A stretch of DNA of 64,000 nucleotides, taken from NCBI RefSeq assembly GCF_937468385.1, contig NZ_CALBWS010000006.1:101897-165896 (forward strand), given 5' to 3'. This document shows positions 32,480 through 42,913 of this stretch, piece after piece. Position 1 is the first letter of the stretch. Each line of letters starts with the position of its first letter. Origin of the DNA: Neobacillus rhizosphaerae. GTDB taxonomy: Bacteria; Bacillota; Bacilli; Bacillales; Cytobacillaceae. The position numbers and the translations under genes are program-made. The notes beneath the pieces are model-generated. The model saw nothing but the letters and a program-made list of their open reading frames with translations, did not search any database and was not told the DNA's origin.

Positions 32480-32839
32480 TTATATCCTTCGCCCTATTAG
32501 CAGCCCACAAAAAGTTAAAATAATCCCTAAAAAATAACTTAGGAATAAATATCCATAAAAAATAGGATATTTTTTTTCTTTCCTGATTTGTTCTGATTCA
32601 AGGTTCAAAGTTGAAAAGGTCGTAAGTGCTCCCATAAATCCAATTCCTAATAGTGCAATGAGACGGCTATTTATTTGCATACCAGTTATTAAGCCTAATA
32701 AAAATGCACCTGTTAAATTGACGCTTAACGTTCCGAGAGGGAAGCTTGTTTTATTACGCTCCTGGATTTGCTTACTTAAAGCAAATCGACTTATTGCACC
32801 AAAAAATCCACCGAGTGCAACTAAAATCATTTCCCTCAT
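32480..32839 (-). CDS. crcB2: Fluoride ion channel subunit CrcB/FluC (second gene)
   Basis: The 119-aa, four-helix protein contains the family signatures GGFFGAISRF, GTLSVNLTGAFLLG and GFMGALTTFSTL. Fluc channels are dual-topology dimers that expel fluoride. Here two different subunits are encoded side by side with a 4-bp overlap, suggesting a heterodimer with each subunit fixed in orientation, as in B. subtilis YhdU/YhdV. I looked for a fluoride riboswitch upstream and did not find one. Confidence 0.93.
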   Translation of the reverse strand: MREMILVALGGFFGAISRFALSKQIQERNKTSFPLGTLSVNLTGAFLLGLITGMQINSRLIALLGIGFMGALTTFSTLNLESEQIRKEKKYPIFYGYLFLSYFLGIILTFCGLLIGRRI

Positions 32840-33240
32840 GTCGTCCTCCTCATTTCTCTTTTTCCCTTCTCACCAATAGTCGACCCTAATTTGACAAAAA
32901 AGAGTCCACCTAGAAAACTACTCAATATGTACAATAGTGCCAATATATCTTCATTCGCTTCTATAAGATGAACCGTTTCAAGACAAAACGTTGAAAAGGT
33001 TGTATAGGAGCCTATGACTCCAGTTGTCAAGGCTGTTAAAAAATAGGGGTGCAGTTTTTTGGGAAAAACAAAATGAGTCGTAATCCAGCCCAGTAAAAAT
33101 GCACCGCTGAGATTAATGATCAGTGTCCCCACAGGAAAGCCCTTCCCCCAAAAATCCACAGCGATAATAGCTAAAGAATAACGGAGTAAACTGCCAATTA
33201 TCCCACCTAATCCAACATAGAAATATACCAATATAATCAC
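32836..33240 (-). CDS. crcB1: Fluoride ion channel subunit CrcB/FluC (first gene)
   Basis: A 134-aa four-helix protein with GLGGIIGSLLRYSL, GTLIINLSGAFLLG and GVIGSYTTFSTF, the pore Asn and the Phe-box residues of Fluc channels. It is the promoter-proximal member of the pair; its final codons overlap the ATG of the partner. It would protect the cell from cytoplasmic fluoride. Confidence 0.93.
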   Translation of the reverse strand: MIILVYFYVGLGGIIGSLLRYSLAIIAVDFWGKGFPVGTLIINLSGAFLLGWITTHFVFPKKLHPYFLTALTTGVIGSYTTFSTFCLETVHLIEANEDILALLYILSSFLGGLFFVKLGSTIGEKGKREMRRTT

Positions 33241-33371
33241 TCCGCTAACAATAAAAATTTACCTGATTTAACAGAATCTTCTTGAATATCCATTATGTCA
33301 TTAAGGATATTTTGTTCTAATTGTGGAATTCTAATCTTGTATTAATAAGTGAAAGGAGTGGTTAGAGCAAC

Positions 33372-33962
33372 ATGAAGAAAAGTTTATTCATTACTGCAAC
33401 CCTCATTTTTAGTTTTTATTTAACTGGCTGTGCCAGAAATAATGTGAATAATGATGTCGCAACTCGAAATAGGAATGTAACTGAACCGACGAGGGTCAAT
33501 TATCAAACACCTATAAATGGAGGTCCCGCCATTACAGGTGTGGATGTAAATGACACAGGACTTGATCGAAATCTTAATCGTCGGGACAACAATAAAACTG
33601 ATGTTGGGAATAACCGAAACAACACGTCCAAGATGAGAGTAGCTGATGAAGCGGCTGATCGAGTTGCTGACTTACCTGAAGTAGATCGTGCAAATATTAT
33701 CGTGACTGACAATAATGCGTATGTTGCTGCAAAATTGGATCGTTCATCGCGAAATGAGCTGACATCCGATATAGAAAAAAAGATCTCACAGAAGGTAAAA
33801 TCAGTGGACAAAGATATCGATAATGTATATGTTTCTACAAACCCAGATTTTTACGATCGTATGAATACTTATGCCGGGGATATCCGAAATGGCAAACCGA
33901 TTTCCGGTTTCTTCAACCAATTTTCAGAAACCGTCCGCAGAATATTTCCTACTGCTAGATAA
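33372..33962 (+). CDS. YhcN/YlaJ-family sporulation lipoprotein
   Basis: The 196-aa precursor has a lipoprotein signal (IFSFYLTGCARNN), an Asn/Arg-rich low-complexity region (NRRDNNKTDVGNNRNN), and a folded C-terminal domain. That domain carries VADEAADRVADLPEVDRANI, TDNNAYVAAKL and KSVDKDIDNVYVSTNPDF, the hallmark of the YhcN/YlaJ family. Members localise to the inner spore membrane or coat and influence germination or outgrowth. ATG 33372 follows GGAGTGG. Sporulation-specific expression is inferred from the family. Confidence 0.88.
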   Translation: MKKSLFITATLIFSFYLTGCARNNVNNDVATRNRNVTEPTRVNYQTPINGGPAITGVDVNDTGLDRNLNRRDNNKTDVGNNRNNTSKMRVADEAADRVADLPEVDRANIIVTDNNAYVAAKLDRSSRNELTSDIEKKISQKVKSVDKDIDNVYVSTNPDFYDRMNTYAGDIRNGKPISGFFNQFSETVRRIFPTAR

Positions 33963-33981
33963 CAATTTGAATAAGAAAACC

Positions 33982-34016
33982 ATGCCTGGTATCTCCTCTG
34001 CCAGGCTTTGTCTTTA
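33982..34016. terminator. Terminator after the YhcN-type gene
   Basis: ATGCCTGG / CCAGGC hairpin followed by TTTGTCTTTATT; overlaps the end of the convergent acetyltransferase gene. Confidence 0.6.
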
Positions 34017-34601
34017 TTCCTCCAGTTTCATTATAAGACCATTTTTCACCATTCCCCATTCGTCACAAAGGATACTATAATAAACCGTATCTCGTGCAAA
34101 TCCATCAGATATAATCCTGTCTTTTCGCAGGGTTCCTTCTTTAACGGCACCCAAGCGGGCAATAGCTTTTTGTGACCTAAGATTTCGTTCGTCTGTCTTT
34201 AATTGGACCCGTGTTAGATTCCATGTTTCAAATGCATGGGTTAATAAAAGTAATTTACATTCTGTATTTACTTTTGTACGCCACACATCAGGGTGGTACC
34301 ATGTCCAGCCAATTTCCACACTTTTTTGGGCAGGAAAAATATCTAAAAATCGAGTACTGCCAATAATTATGTTATGATTGTTAAACACTGTGAAGGTATA
34401 TTGTGTCCCTTTTTCTCTTTCTTTAATGGCTGTGTCGATCATTTTTTTCATGTCGTCTTTGGTACCTATTTTAGTAGCCATATACATCCAAATTTCATTC
34501 GGCAAAGCCGCTTCCCATAAGCCATCTAGGTGCTCCGTACATATTGGTTCTAATCTTACTGATTTCCCCAGTAACTTAAAAGGTTCGCTCCACAAAAACA
34601 T
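34014..34601 (-). CDS. GNAT-family N-acetyltransferase (RimJ/RimL-like)
   Basis: About 195 aa with the GNAT fold of the RimJ/RimL group: LLGKSVRLEPICTEHLDGLW at the N-terminus, VEIGWTWYHPDVWRTKVNTE (motif A region) and LKTDERNLRSQKAIARLGAV (motif B with the NxxS-x-K-AI pattern). It transfers acetyl from acetyl-CoA to an amine on an unknown substrate. The start at 34601 is set by AGGAGG 9 bases upstream. A terminator separates it from the small gene upstream on the same strand. Confidence 0.88.
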   Translation of the reverse strand: MFLWSEPFKLLGKSVRLEPICTEHLDGLWEAALPNEIWMYMATKIGTKDDMKKMIDTAIKEREKGTQYTFTVFNNHNIIIGSTRFLDIFPAQKSVEIGWTWYHPDVWRTKVNTECKLLLLTHAFETWNLTRVQLKTDERNLRSQKAIARLGAVKEGTLRKDRIISDGFARDTVYYSILCDEWGMVKNGLIMKLEE

Positions 34602-34619
34602 CACAATCATCCTCCTATT

Positions 34620-34656
34620 CAAAAAAAAGACTGTAGGCAATGCCTTACAGTCTTCT
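34620..34656 (-). terminator. Terminator upstream of the acetyltransferase gene
   Basis: On the minus strand AAGACTGTAAGGCA / TGCCTACAGTCTT is followed by T8. It ends the transcript of the 67-aa gene. Confidence 0.88.
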
Positions 34657-34659
34657 TAA

Positions 34660-34863
34660 TTAAGCATCTTGGAAATATTCCTTGTAAAAACCGCCGACTT
34701 TCCCAGTATTATCGATAATGTAATAAAATTCTTCTGTTTCATTTTTCACATCATAGACTTTTCCAGCTGTTAAAGCGTTATTGACAAGATATTTTTTTGC
34801 ATCCGTATGAACACATTTAACTTTCTTAAGTGTTTCACGATCACGCCATGATAGATGTAGCAT
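34660..34863 (-). CDS. Small conserved protein (DUF6501-like), 67 aa
   Basis: The product begins MLHLSWRDRETLKKVKCVHT and contains NALTAGKVYDVKNETEEFYY and a closing GGFYKEYF, a compact beta-rich domain. I recognise it as a conserved Bacillus small protein, probably the one catalogued as DUF6501 (similar to B. subtilis YqgW), but this name is from memory. The start at 34863 follows ACGGTGG; a GTG at 34872 is the alternative. The function is unknown. Confidence 0.7.
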   Translation of the reverse strand: MLHLSWRDRETLKKVKCVHTDAKKYLVNNALTAGKVYDVKNETEEFYYIIDNTGKVGGFYKEYFQDA

Positions 34864-34959
34864 TGTTGCCACCGTTCCTTTCGGTCATTGTCCAATATCT
34901 AGTATAATCAATTGACCCATTACTTCGCAACAATATCATTTCCTTCGACTTTTAATAAG

Positions 34960-36603
34960 TTAAGCATGATTTTTTATTAATTCTGTTGCTTTTTCTCTAA
35001 GACGAAATTTTTGAATTTTCCCTGAAGCAGTCATTGGATAAGAATTAATAAATTCAATATAGCTTGGTATTTTATGTTTGGAAATTTTCCCTTTACAAAA
35101 ATCCTTAATCTCGCTAGGAGTAGCTGATTCTCCTTCTTTTAAAATAATCCAAGCCATCACTTCTTCCCCGTATACTTCATTTGGGATACCTATAACTTGA
35201 ATATCCAGTACTTTTGGATGAGAATAAAGAAACTCTTCAATCTCACGGGGATAAATATTTTCCCCTCCCCTGATTATCATATCTTTTAAACGGCCGGTTA
35301 TTTTGCAATAACCATTTTCGTCCATTACAGCTAAATCTCCAGTATGAAGCCATCCATCTTCATCAATGGCTTCCCTGGTTGCATCCTGATTTTTATAATA
35401 ACCTTTCATTACATGGTAACCTCTGGTACACAGTTCTCCCTGAACGCCACGAGACACTTCCTTAGTCGTTCCCGGCTCAACGATTTTCACCTCCACGTTT
35501 GGCAAGGCCTTTCCCACAGTTTCCACTCGTAATTCAATCGGATCATCGGTTCTCGTTTGTGTAATAACAGGAGAAGATTCAGTTTGTCCGTATGCGATTG
35601 TAATTTCAGCGGCTCCCATCTTTTCAATAACGCCCTTCATTACCTCAATTGGACAATTCGACCCAGCCATAATTCCTGTTCTAAGTGAGGATAGGTCATA
35701 TTTTTCAAAATCAGGATCATTTAATTCCGCAATAAACATGGTTGGAACCCCGTGAAGCCCGGTACATTTTTCATCCTGTACCGTTTGTAATACTTTTTTG
35801 GGGTTAAATTCTTGTACAGGAACCATTGTCGCACCAACGGAAACGCACGCCATCGTTCCGAGAACACAGCCGAAACAATGGAAAAAAGGCACTGGAATAC
35901 AAAGCCTATCCACTTGGGTTAGCTTCATACAGTTCGCAATGTTAAAACCATTATTAACAATATTGTTATGTGTAAGCATAACCCCTTTAGGAAAGCCAGT
36001 TGTTCCAGAAGTATATTGCATATTAATGACATCATCCGGATTAAGAGACGCCATTCGTTCATGTAACTCCTCATCTGCAACTGTTTCACCAAGCTTGATT
36101 ATGTCATCCCAGGAATAGGTTCCTGGATATTTTTTATCCCCTAGGACAATTACATTTTTAAGAAAAGGTAAACGCGGACTTATTAGTCTTCCTGGTACAG
36201 AATTCTTCAATTCTGGAACAATTTCATAAATCATCTCGATATAGGAAGCATCCTTCCAAGCATCCATTAATAGGATGGTGGTTGAATCGGATTGTTTTAA
36301 TAAAAATTCGAGTTCGGCTGTACGGTAATTTGTGTTAACTGTTACAAGAACTGCCCCCATCTTTCCGGTGGCAAATTGGGTTACCAGCCATTCAGGCATG
36401 TTTGTTGACCAAACAGCTAGCTGTTCTCCTTTTTCTATTCCGAGTTTCATAAAACCTTTGGCAGCCTTTCGGCAATAATCATCAAAATCGCGATAAGTCC
36501 AGCGTAAGTTGCGATCTGCATAAATCACCGCTCCATGTTCTGGGTGTAATTTTGATTTCTCTTCCAATAGTTTACCAATTGTAACATTTAATAAAGTCGA
36601 CAA
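34960..36603 (-). CDS. AMP-dependent acyl-CoA synthetase (YngI-like)
   Basis: The 547-aa enzyme belongs to the ANL superfamily. It shows the P-loop-like YTSGTTGFPKGVMLTHNN, the A5 motif IAYGQTESSP, A7 GWLHTGDLAV and GRLKDMIIRGGENIYP, and A10 lysine in MTASGKIQKFRLR. It activates a fatty or short-chain acid to acyl-AMP and then acyl-CoA in the cytosol. B. subtilis YngI (549 aa) is the closest match I can recall, normally in a leucine/acyl-CoA degradation cluster; here it stands alone, so the substrate is undetermined. Start ATG 36603 is preceded by AAGGGGGATGAAAGA. Confidence 0.9.
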   Translation of the reverse strand: MSTLLNVTIGKLLEEKSKLHPEHGAVIYADRNLRWTYRDFDDYCRKAAKGFMKLGIEKGEQLAVWSTNMPEWLVTQFATGKMGAVLVTVNTNYRTAELEFLLKQSDSTTILLMDAWKDASYIEMIYEIVPELKNSVPGRLISPRLPFLKNVIVLGDKKYPGTYSWDDIIKLGETVADEELHERMASLNPDDVINMQYTSGTTGFPKGVMLTHNNIVNNGFNIANCMKLTQVDRLCIPVPFFHCFGCVLGTMACVSVGATMVPVQEFNPKKVLQTVQDEKCTGLHGVPTMFIAELNDPDFEKYDLSSLRTGIMAGSNCPIEVMKGVIEKMGAAEITIAYGQTESSPVITQTRTDDPIELRVETVGKALPNVEVKIVEPGTTKEVSRGVQGELCTRGYHVMKGYYKNQDATREAIDEDGWLHTGDLAVMDENGYCKITGRLKDMIIRGGENIYPREIEEFLYSHPKVLDIQVIGIPNEVYGEEVMAWIILKEGESATPSEIKDFCKGKISKHKIPSYIEFINSYPMTASGKIQKFRLREKATELIKNHA

Positions 36604-36830
36604 TCTTTCATCCCCCTTAAATATGGATAATCAATGGTAAATAAAACGCTAATAAAAGAATGGTATCATATTTTTGGAAATATTCAATATTTTTGAAATA
36701 TATTTACTAAATGTGAAAAATGTGTGAATCTTTTTTTATTTGTTAATTAAGGGTTCTCAAAATAGCAGAAAACCATTACAATAAACAAAACTGAATACTC
36801 AATCCATTTTCCAAGGAGGGCATTCTTAAA

Positions 36831-36965
36831 TTGAAGATTATGAGTAACGAGCAGTTGGTTGTTTCGTATCGGGATGCATTAAAGACTGGCAAGGAAAAGG
36901 AATGGATTAAGATTTTGAAGGATGAAATTCAACGTCGTGGATTAAGACCATTTAAAAATCAATAA
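36831..36965 (+). CDS. sda: Sporulation histidine kinase inhibitor Sda
   Basis: The 44-aa product MKIMSNEQLVVSYRDALKTG continues EKEWIKILKDEIQRRGLRP. It aligns end to end with Sda, a helical hairpin that binds the HisKA dimerisation domain of KinA/KinB and blocks autophosphorylation when DNA replication is perturbed. The TTG at 36831 follows AAGGAGG and gives the same N-terminal length as known Sda; an ATG lies three codons later. A strong terminator follows. The orphan kinase at 8709-10862 is a plausible but untested target. Confidence 0.9.
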   Translation: MKIMSNEQLVVSYRDALKTGKEKEWIKILKDEIQRRGLRPFKNQ

Positions 36966-36990
36966 CATCGTTTTGAATCATACTAAGATG

Positions 36991-37027
36991 TAAAAACCGC
37001 TGAAGCTAGAATATTCAGCGGTTTTTA
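36991..37027. terminator. Bidirectional terminator between sda and odhB
   Basis: Perfect stem TAAAAACCGCTGAA / TTCAGCGGTTTTTA with A and T tracts on both sides. Confidence 0.93.
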
Positions 37028-37045
37028 CAATTAAATTATAATTTT

Positions 37046-38314
37046 TTAACCTTCAAGAAGTAAATGTTCCGGATCTTCAAGCAAATCTTTGATTTTACTT
37101 AGAAAGCTAACAGCCCCTTTCCCATCGACAATTCGGTGGTCATAAGATAGAGCTACATACATCATTGGCCGGTTTTCTATTTTCTCTTTATCAATCGCTA
37201 CTGGCCTAAGTTGAATTTTATGCATTCCGAGGATACCTACCTGCGGACCATTAAGGATTGGAGTTGAAAGTAAAGATCCAAACACCCCACCATTTGTTAT
37301 CGTAAACGTCCCACCCTGTAAATCTTTTAGTGCTAATTTGTTGGTTCGCGCTTTATCTGCCAGCTGCAAAATATCCATTTCTATTTCGGCAAATGATTTA
37401 CGGTCGGCACCTCTGACAACAGGAACCACCAGTCCTTCCTCAGTTGAAACCGCTACACCAATATCATAATATTTCTTGACCAATAGCTCATCACCCTGAA
37501 TTTCTGTGTTTAAATAGGGAAATTTCTTCAAGGAGGCAACAACCGCCTTAGTAAAAAAGGACATAAACCCTAGTCTAACGTCATGTTCTTCGAAAAATTG
37601 ATCCTTTCTTCGTTTCCGAAGATCCATTACAGCTGTCATATCAATTTCATTAAAAGTCGTCAACATTGCCGCAGTTTGTTGAACCTCTACCAGCCGTTTC
37701 GCAATGGTTTGCCTGCGTCTAGACATACGTTCAAAGATGATTGGTTTTTCACTATCCAGAGCACTTTCACGTTTTGGATCCACCTTTGGCACAGCCTGAT
37801 GGTTTTGATTTTTATCCGTTTGGAAAGAAGTGATATCCTGTTTCCTAATTCTTCCTAATGGATCCCTTGTCTGTATATCCTTTAAATCCAGTCCTTTTTC
37901 CCTTGCAAGACGACGTGCTGCCGGAGATGCGATTGGATGCTGACCTATTTCTTCCCTTTTTCGAGCTGGTGGAAAATCAAAATTAGAATCGGTACTGTCA
38001 TTCTTTGTGGAAGATTCGATATTTTCAGTTTTAGGTAATTCATCATGCTTAAAATCAATATCGGGTCGAGTACTTTCCCCTCTTTCATTCACTGTAGCTA
38101 TTGCCTCTCCTACCCTGACTGTATCTCCTTCAGCAAATTTCTGTTCTGTAAGAATACCAGCAAAGTCAGAGATAATTTCTATATTTACTTTATCGGTTTC
38201 CAGCTCTACTAGATAATCACCTTTCTCTACATATTCCCCCACATTCTTTAGCCATTTTGCAATCGTACCTTCCGAAATCGATTCAGCTAATTCTGGTACT
38301 AATATATCAGACAT
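37046..38314 (-). CDS. odhB: Dihydrolipoyllysine succinyltransferase, E2 of 2-oxoglutarate dehydrogenase
   Basis: The 422-aa protein has an N-terminal lipoyl domain with the lipoylated lysine (K42 in [12 protein letters not shown]). A Ser/Asn-rich linker leads to a peripheral subunit-binding domain ([19 protein letters not shown]), and a catalytic acyltransferase domain ends with the active-site His in [16 protein letters not shown]. It transfers succinyl groups to CoA in the TCA cycle. It follows odhA by 2 bases in a two-gene operon; E3 (lpd) is elsewhere, as in B. subtilis. Confidence 0.95.
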   Translation of the reverse strand: MSDILVPELAESISEGTIAKWLKNVGEYVEKGDYLVELETDKVNIEIISDFAGILTEQKFAEGDTVRVGEAIATVNERGESTRPDIDFKHDELPKTENIESSTKNDSTDSNFDFPPARKREEIGQHPIASPAARRLAREKGLDLKDIQTRDPLGRIRKQDITSFQTDKNQNHQAVPKVDPKRESALDSEKPIIFERMSRRRQTIAKRLVEVQQTAAMLTTFNEIDMTAVMDLRKRRKDQFFEEHDVRLGFMSFFTKAVVASLKKFPYLNTEIQGDELLVKKYYDIGVAVSTEEGLVVPVVRGADRKSFAEIEMDILQLADKARTNKLALKDLQGGTFTITNGGVFGSLLSTPILNGPQVGILGMHKIQLRPVAIDKEKIENRPMMYVALSYDHRIVDGKGAVSFLSKIKDLLEDPEHLLLEG

Positions 38315-38316
38315 GA

Positions 38317-41157
38317 TTAATTTCTCCCTTCTTCAACCCTCGTTAATGCCGCTTGAAGGATTTTAGTTTGAATTAATTTATGAACATTTGGTTCTCCCTC
38401 CGCAGGGCTTGAGCGGCGACGACGTCCGATATATTCAACCCTAATTCCTTTTGGGACAAGTTCATTTATTCTAGGTTCAACAAAATTCCAGGCTCCCATA
38501 TTTTTTGGCTCCTCCTGAACCCAGAAGACCTCGCTTATGTTTTCATATTTTGCAAAAATGTGTTTAATTTCCTCTGTTGGAAATGGATATATTTCTTCAA
38601 GCCTAATGACCTGGAGCCATTCAAAAACACTTTCCTCGTTAAGTTGGTCTGCAATGTCAATTGCCATTTTCCCAGTACATAGAACAATTCGTTTTACCTT
38701 CTCATTCTCTCTAGAAAAAGCAAAGTGTTCAATCACCTGCCTAAATACCCCTTCGCTCAGTTCAATTGCTGAGGAAGAAACAAGCGGATTACGTAACAGG
38801 CTTTTGGGTGACATGATCACAAGAGGTCTAATCTCTTCCTTAGTTAATTGTGCTGCCTGCCGCCTTAGTAAATGAAAGTATTGGGCTGCGCTTGTAAGAT
38901 TGACAACCCTCCAATTTTTTTCGGCGGCTGATTGTAAAAATCGTTCTAACCTTGCACTCGAATGTTCAGGCCCCTGCCCTTCATATCCATGTGGGAGCAA
39001 CAAGACAAGACCTGAATTTTGTCCCCATTTTGCCCTACCCGCAGCGATAAACTGATCAAACATAACTTGGGCGGCATTGGCAAAGTCACCATATTGGGCC
39101 TCCCAAATTACTAAGGTTTCTGGAGAAAAGACATGATAACCATAGTCAAATCCAACTACAGCTGCTTCTGTTAATGGGCTATTATAAATCCCAAATGATG
39201 CTTTTGCTTCAGAAAAATGATGCAAAGGAACGAAGGGTTCACCTGTTTCACTATCGTGCAGGACTAGATTCCTTTGAGCAAACGTCCCGCGCTCACTATC
39301 TTGTCCTGAAACCCGAATGGGTGTACCGTCCGCTAAAATCGTTGCAAATGCAAGTGTCTCTGCTAACGCCCAATCAACTTTTCCCAATTCGTTCAGGGCA
39401 TCGGCGCGTCTGCTTAATATTTTTTCAAGCTTATTAAACACGTTAAACTCTTTTGGCCATTGAAGTAACTCTTGGTTTATCTTTTGTAAAGTTTCTAAGG
39501 AAACCCTTGTTCCAATCGATTTATATTTCTTATCGAAGGAAGGAGGTTCAGGAATTTCAACTTTCTGCTCTCTTTTCAGGGTTGAAACCTTTTGAATGGC
39601 AGCCACAAGTCGCTGCTGGATTTCTATTTGAATTTCGGACAACTGCCTATCATTTACAATACCCTCTATTTTAAGGTTTTTTGCGTAAATTTCTCTTACC
39701 GTTGGGTGTTTTTGAATAAGCTTATACATTTGTGGACTTGTTGTCATTGGCTCATCCATCTCATTATGACCAAACCTGCGATACCCTACTAAGTCAATAA
39801 GAAAATCCTTTTGAAAAACCGTGCGGTATTCAGCCGCTAAAATAGCTACTGCTATACATGCCTCTGGATCGTCAGCATTTACATGGATGATGGGAATTTC
39901 ATAACCTTTTGCAAGATCACTTGCATACCTAGTTGAACGTGAATCCCACGATTCCGTTGTAAAGCCAATCGTATTATTTGAAATAATATGAATGGTTCCC
40001 CCGGTACGATATCCCCTAAGCCTGCTTAAATTTAACGTTTCAGCCACGATTCCTTCACCGGGAAAAGCGGCATCACCATGAATTAATATAGAAAGTGCAG
40101 TTTTAAAGTTTTCAGTCGGATATCCAGGCTTGCTCCTATTATCCTGAGCAGCACGTGTAAACCCTTCAACAACAGTACCAACATATTCAAGGTGGCTCGG
40201 ATTATTTGCCAAGGTAACCTTTGCTCTTGCAGTATTATTTGCGGTTAACTGCCTGTTCAATCCTAAGTGATATTTGACATCTCCTGTCCACCCAAAATTA
40301 ATACCAATCGATCCTTCGGATGGAACGAGTTCTTTATTTGGGGCATGCTGAAATTCTGCAAAAATCATTTCATATGGTTTTCCAAGGACATGGGCGAGAA
40401 CATTCAGCCGCCCTCTGTGAGCCATCCCAATGTTTATAAATTCCGCGCCGTCCTCGACCGCTTCTGAAATAATCTCATCAATGACAGGTACCATTACATC
40501 AAGTCCTTCAATGGAAAATCGCTTTTGACCAACAAAGGTTTTATGAAGAAACCTTTCAAACTCTTCGACTTCGTAAAGTCTTTTTAAGATATTTAGCTTT
40601 TTCTCCTTGTTATATGAGGTTTGAAACCTGTTTCCTTCAATTCTTTCAATCAACCAATTTTTCTCGTTAGCATCATGGACATGATCAAATTCATACGCAA
40701 TTGTTTTGGTGTAGATTTCTTTTAAATATTGGTAAGCTTCGAGAGCTGTTTGAAATGACGATGCTCCATTTTGGGTAATAATCTCGGCAGGGAGCTGCTT
40801 TAAATCCTCCATACTAAGACGATAACTTTTTAGTTCTAGATGCGATAAATCGGGTTTTTTATTCCCCAAGGGATAAATATCGGCAGCTAGGTGTCCATAA
40901 GTGCGAATATTTTCAGTAAGTTTTACAGCTGCAATTATTTTTTCATGCTGATCAGGCTGTAGTGCTGTAACAACAGGAATGGGATGATTCAAATCTGACA
41001 AATCCGCTTCATTTATTTCCTCAAAAAATAAACTTAATTCCTGTTCAACCGCAGTTGGATCCTGTTTATATCTTTCAAATTGGTCAATCAAATAACCGAG
41101 ATTCGGACCGAAAAAACCATCAAAAAAAGCTTTTTTATCTTCATTTGGACTGTTCAT
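38317..41157 (-). CDS. odhA: 2-Oxoglutarate dehydrogenase E1 component
   Basis: The 946-aa thiamine-diphosphate enzyme has the N-terminal segment [20 protein letters not shown]. The ThDP-binding part is visible as [19 protein letters not shown] and [12 protein letters not shown]. The transketolase-like pyrimidine domain includes [13 protein letters not shown] and [20 protein letters not shown]. Length and order match Bacillus OdhA. It decarboxylates 2-oxoglutarate and passes succinyl to the E2 encoded immediately downstream. ATG 41157 follows AGGAGG. Confidence 0.96.
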   Translation of the reverse strand: MNSPNEDKKAFFDGFFGPNLGYLIDQFERYKQDPTAVEQELSLFFEEINEADLSDLNHPIPVVTALQPDQHEKIIAAVKLTENIRTYGHLAADIYPLGNKKPDLSHLELKSYRLSMEDLKQLPAEIITQNGASSFQTALEAYQYLKEIYTKTIAYEFDHVHDANEKNWLIERIEGNRFQTSYNKEKKLNILKRLYEVEEFERFLHKTFVGQKRFSIEGLDVMVPVIDEIISEAVEDGAEFINIGMAHRGRLNVLAHVLGKPYEMIFAEFQHAPNKELVPSEGSIGINFGWTGDVKYHLGLNRQLTANNTARAKVTLANNPSHLEYVGTVVEGFTRAAQDNRSKPGYPTENFKTALSILIHGDAAFPGEGIVAETLNLSRLRGYRTGGTIHIISNNTIGFTTESWDSRSTRYASDLAKGYEIPIIHVNADDPEACIAVAILAAEYRTVFQKDFLIDLVGYRRFGHNEMDEPMTTSPQMYKLIQKHPTVREIYAKNLKIEGIVNDRQLSEIQIEIQQRLVAAIQKVSTLKREQKVEIPEPPSFDKKYKSIGTRVSLETLQKINQELLQWPKEFNVFNKLEKILSRRADALNELGKVDWALAETLAFATILADGTPIRVSGQDSERGTFAQRNLVLHDSETGEPFVPLHHFSEAKASFGIYNSPLTEAAVVGFDYGYHVFSPETLVIWEAQYGDFANAAQVMFDQFIAAGRAKWGQNSGLVLLLPHGYEGQGPEHSSARLERFLQSAAEKNWRVVNLTSAAQYFHLLRRQAAQLTKEEIRPLVIMSPKSLLRNPLVSSSAIELSEGVFRQVIEHFAFSRENEKVKRIVLCTGKMAIDIADQLNEESVFEWLQVIRLEEIYPFPTEEIKHIFAKYENISEVFWVQEEPKNMGAWNFVEPRINELVPKGIRVEYIGRRRRSSPAEGEPNVHKLIQTKILQAALTRVEEGRN

Positions 41158-41290
41158 GCTTCAATCCTCCTTACACCATATGTATTATGACAACAACCAT
41201 AATTACTGCTACCATTTTAAAAGAACGTAAATGACCTCTCACTTCACCATCTTTTATGGAACTTCGCTTCATTTTCAAATTCCTAGTTAA

Positions 41291-41406
41291 CTTAATAATG
41301 GCGGTGTAAGCAAAGCTAGGCTTCACCTAATTCGCTGTCAAAAATGGATATTTTTCAGTTATATTGGATATACTGAGTCGTTTTTGCGACGCTTCGCCTC
41401 TTTTTC
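41291..41406. repeat. Dispersed repeat R1, diverged copy
   Basis: It contains AATAATGGCGGTGTAAGCAA, AGCTAGGCTTCACC, ATGGATATTTTTC and TTTTTGCGACGCTTCGCCTC, in the same order as the cores at 11836-11947 and 63705-64000. The rest of 41158-41606 holds a terminator and nothing else that I recognise. Confidence 0.65.
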
Positions 41407-41544
41407 ATATAAAACGAACCTGAAATTGACTAAAATCAATATATTCTTATGTAATGAATATTGTTTAGTGTGTGTTATTTAGGCACAAAAAATTTCCTAA
41501 TAAAAAAAAAGTGCAGAAAATGAGAAATAAATGAGAATTCCCTT

Positions 41545-41590
41545 AAAAAGGAAAAACACACATCAAAATGATGTGTGTTTTTCCTTTTTA
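41545..41590. terminator. Terminator downstream of mnmH
   Basis: A very long perfect stem (AAAAAGGAAAAACACACATCA and its complement) with a 3-4-nt loop; bidirectional. It is 16 bases past the mnmH stop codon. Confidence 0.93.
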
Positions 41591-41606
41591 TTGAACATCG
41601 TCCTAT

Positions 41607-42680
41607 TCAATAGTTTTTTAATGCGAAATTTGGATGAATGGATAACTCATTAAGTAAATTGGCAATTTTTTCGGCAGCATCAAAAGGGTTATCAGCATGA
41701 ATGTCAAAAAAATCCTCTTTATACTCTTGTCTAGCATGGTCATAACGTGGGTCATAATAGTGTTCAAGTAAAATTTTTATCATTTCTTGATAATCCTTCA
41801 CATGCAGCGATTCAATTAGACTTTTTCTTACTTCACTATCTTTCACACGTCTTAATACCTTTTCGATCCCATCGGAGATTTTATCGTAATACCATCCCTC
41901 TTGCTCATATGGTTTTACATATTCAGAAATAAGCTGAATAACCCGTTGTTCAAGTGGGGAGTGAATATAAATATTAGTACCTTTAAATTTAATATCCATT
42001 AATTTCTCAGGCTGAACCGCTTTGCCAATTCGTTTGCTTTCAGCCTCGACAAGAAAATAATCTGCTCCTTGGATTTCTTGAAGCCCTTTAAATAGAAGGG
42101 AGTCAAATGTTTTTTGGTTATGACCATTACTAAGACCAATTGTCCCGAAAATTGAACCTCTGTGTCCCGCCATTTCCTCAAGGTCCAAGATTGGATAGCC
42201 CTTCTTTTTCAGTAACTTTAACACCTCAGTTTTCCCAACACCTGTCATTCCGTGCAGCACGATTGCTTTACTTGGAAGCAGAGATGGTAACTTTTCAAGA
42301 ATATAATGACGGTATGCTTTATAGCCGCCGATTAATCGCCAAGCGAAAATGCCCGAAAATTCCAAAAAGGTTATAACTGCTTTGCTGCGCATGCCACCAC
42401 GCCAACAATGAATAACTATCTCTCCTTTAGCCTGGTAGGATTTAATTATCGATAGTAAATGGGGAATTTTCGGAGAAACCAGTTCCATAGCCCGCCATTT
42501 CGCCGCAGAATTTCCTTCATGTTTGTATATCGTTCCTATTTCTTGACGTTCTTCATTTGAAAATAGTGGAACATTGATTGCTCCAGGAATAGCTCCATCC
42601 TCAAATTCAATCGGTGAGCGTATATCAATGATTATCGGATCTTTTAACATGAAAAGTTCATCAACAGTAATTTCCTTCAT
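41607..42680 (-). CDS. mnmH: tRNA 2-selenouridine synthase (MnmH/SelU/YbbB)
   Basis: About 357 aa. The N-terminal rhodanese domain (PIIIDIRSPIEFEDGAIPGA) has the catalytic cysteine in IHCWRGGMRSKA. The C-terminal P-loop domain has LHGMTGVGKTEVLKLL and LDLEEMAGHRGSIFG. The enzyme replaces sulfur with selenium in 2-thiouridine at the wobble position of tRNAs for Lys, Glu and Gln, via a geranylated intermediate and selenophosphate from SelD. The start at 42680 (MKEITVDELFML) follows TAGGGGCG; an in-frame start at 42758 has no ribosome site. It is independent evidence, beside the Sec codon in fdhF, that this organism uses selenium; selD itself is not in the window. Confidence 0.93.
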   Translation of the reverse strand: MKEITVDELFMLKDPIIIDIRSPIEFEDGAIPGAINVPLFSNEERQEIGTIYKHEGNSAAKWRAMELVSPKIPHLLSIIKSYQAKGEIVIHCWRGGMRSKAVITFLEFSGIFAWRLIGGYKAYRHYILEKLPSLLPSKAIVLHGMTGVGKTEVLKLLKKKGYPILDLEEMAGHRGSIFGTIGLSNGHNQKTFDSLLFKGLQEIQGADYFLVEAESKRIGKAVQPEKLMDIKFKGTNIYIHSPLEQRVIQLISEYVKPYEQEGWYYDKISDGIEKVLRRVKDSEVRKSLIESLHVKDYQEMIKILLEHYYDPRYDHARQEYKEDFFDIHADNPFDAAEKIANLLNELSIHPNFALKNY

Positions 42681-42913
42681 ATAAACTACGCCCCTAGATA
42701 AAATAATAATTGCCGCAAGTGGTAAAATTCTATTAATAAACAAACAAAACTTCCGCAAGTGGGAAGTTTCAAACGAAGTTCATCTCATCATGAAAAAATA
42801 CTTTCTTGCGCTTTTTTGAAAGAGATTTTCTTTAAGAATATAGTTCTATTATAAAGGAGATAATTGAAGCTAGCAAGAAGTTGAAAATTTACATTGAAGT
42901 ATTTAGCAGTTTT

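Noticed and set aside
33241..33371. Fluoride riboswitch before crcB
   Set aside because: I looked for the conserved crcB-motif segments and pseudoknot and found none.
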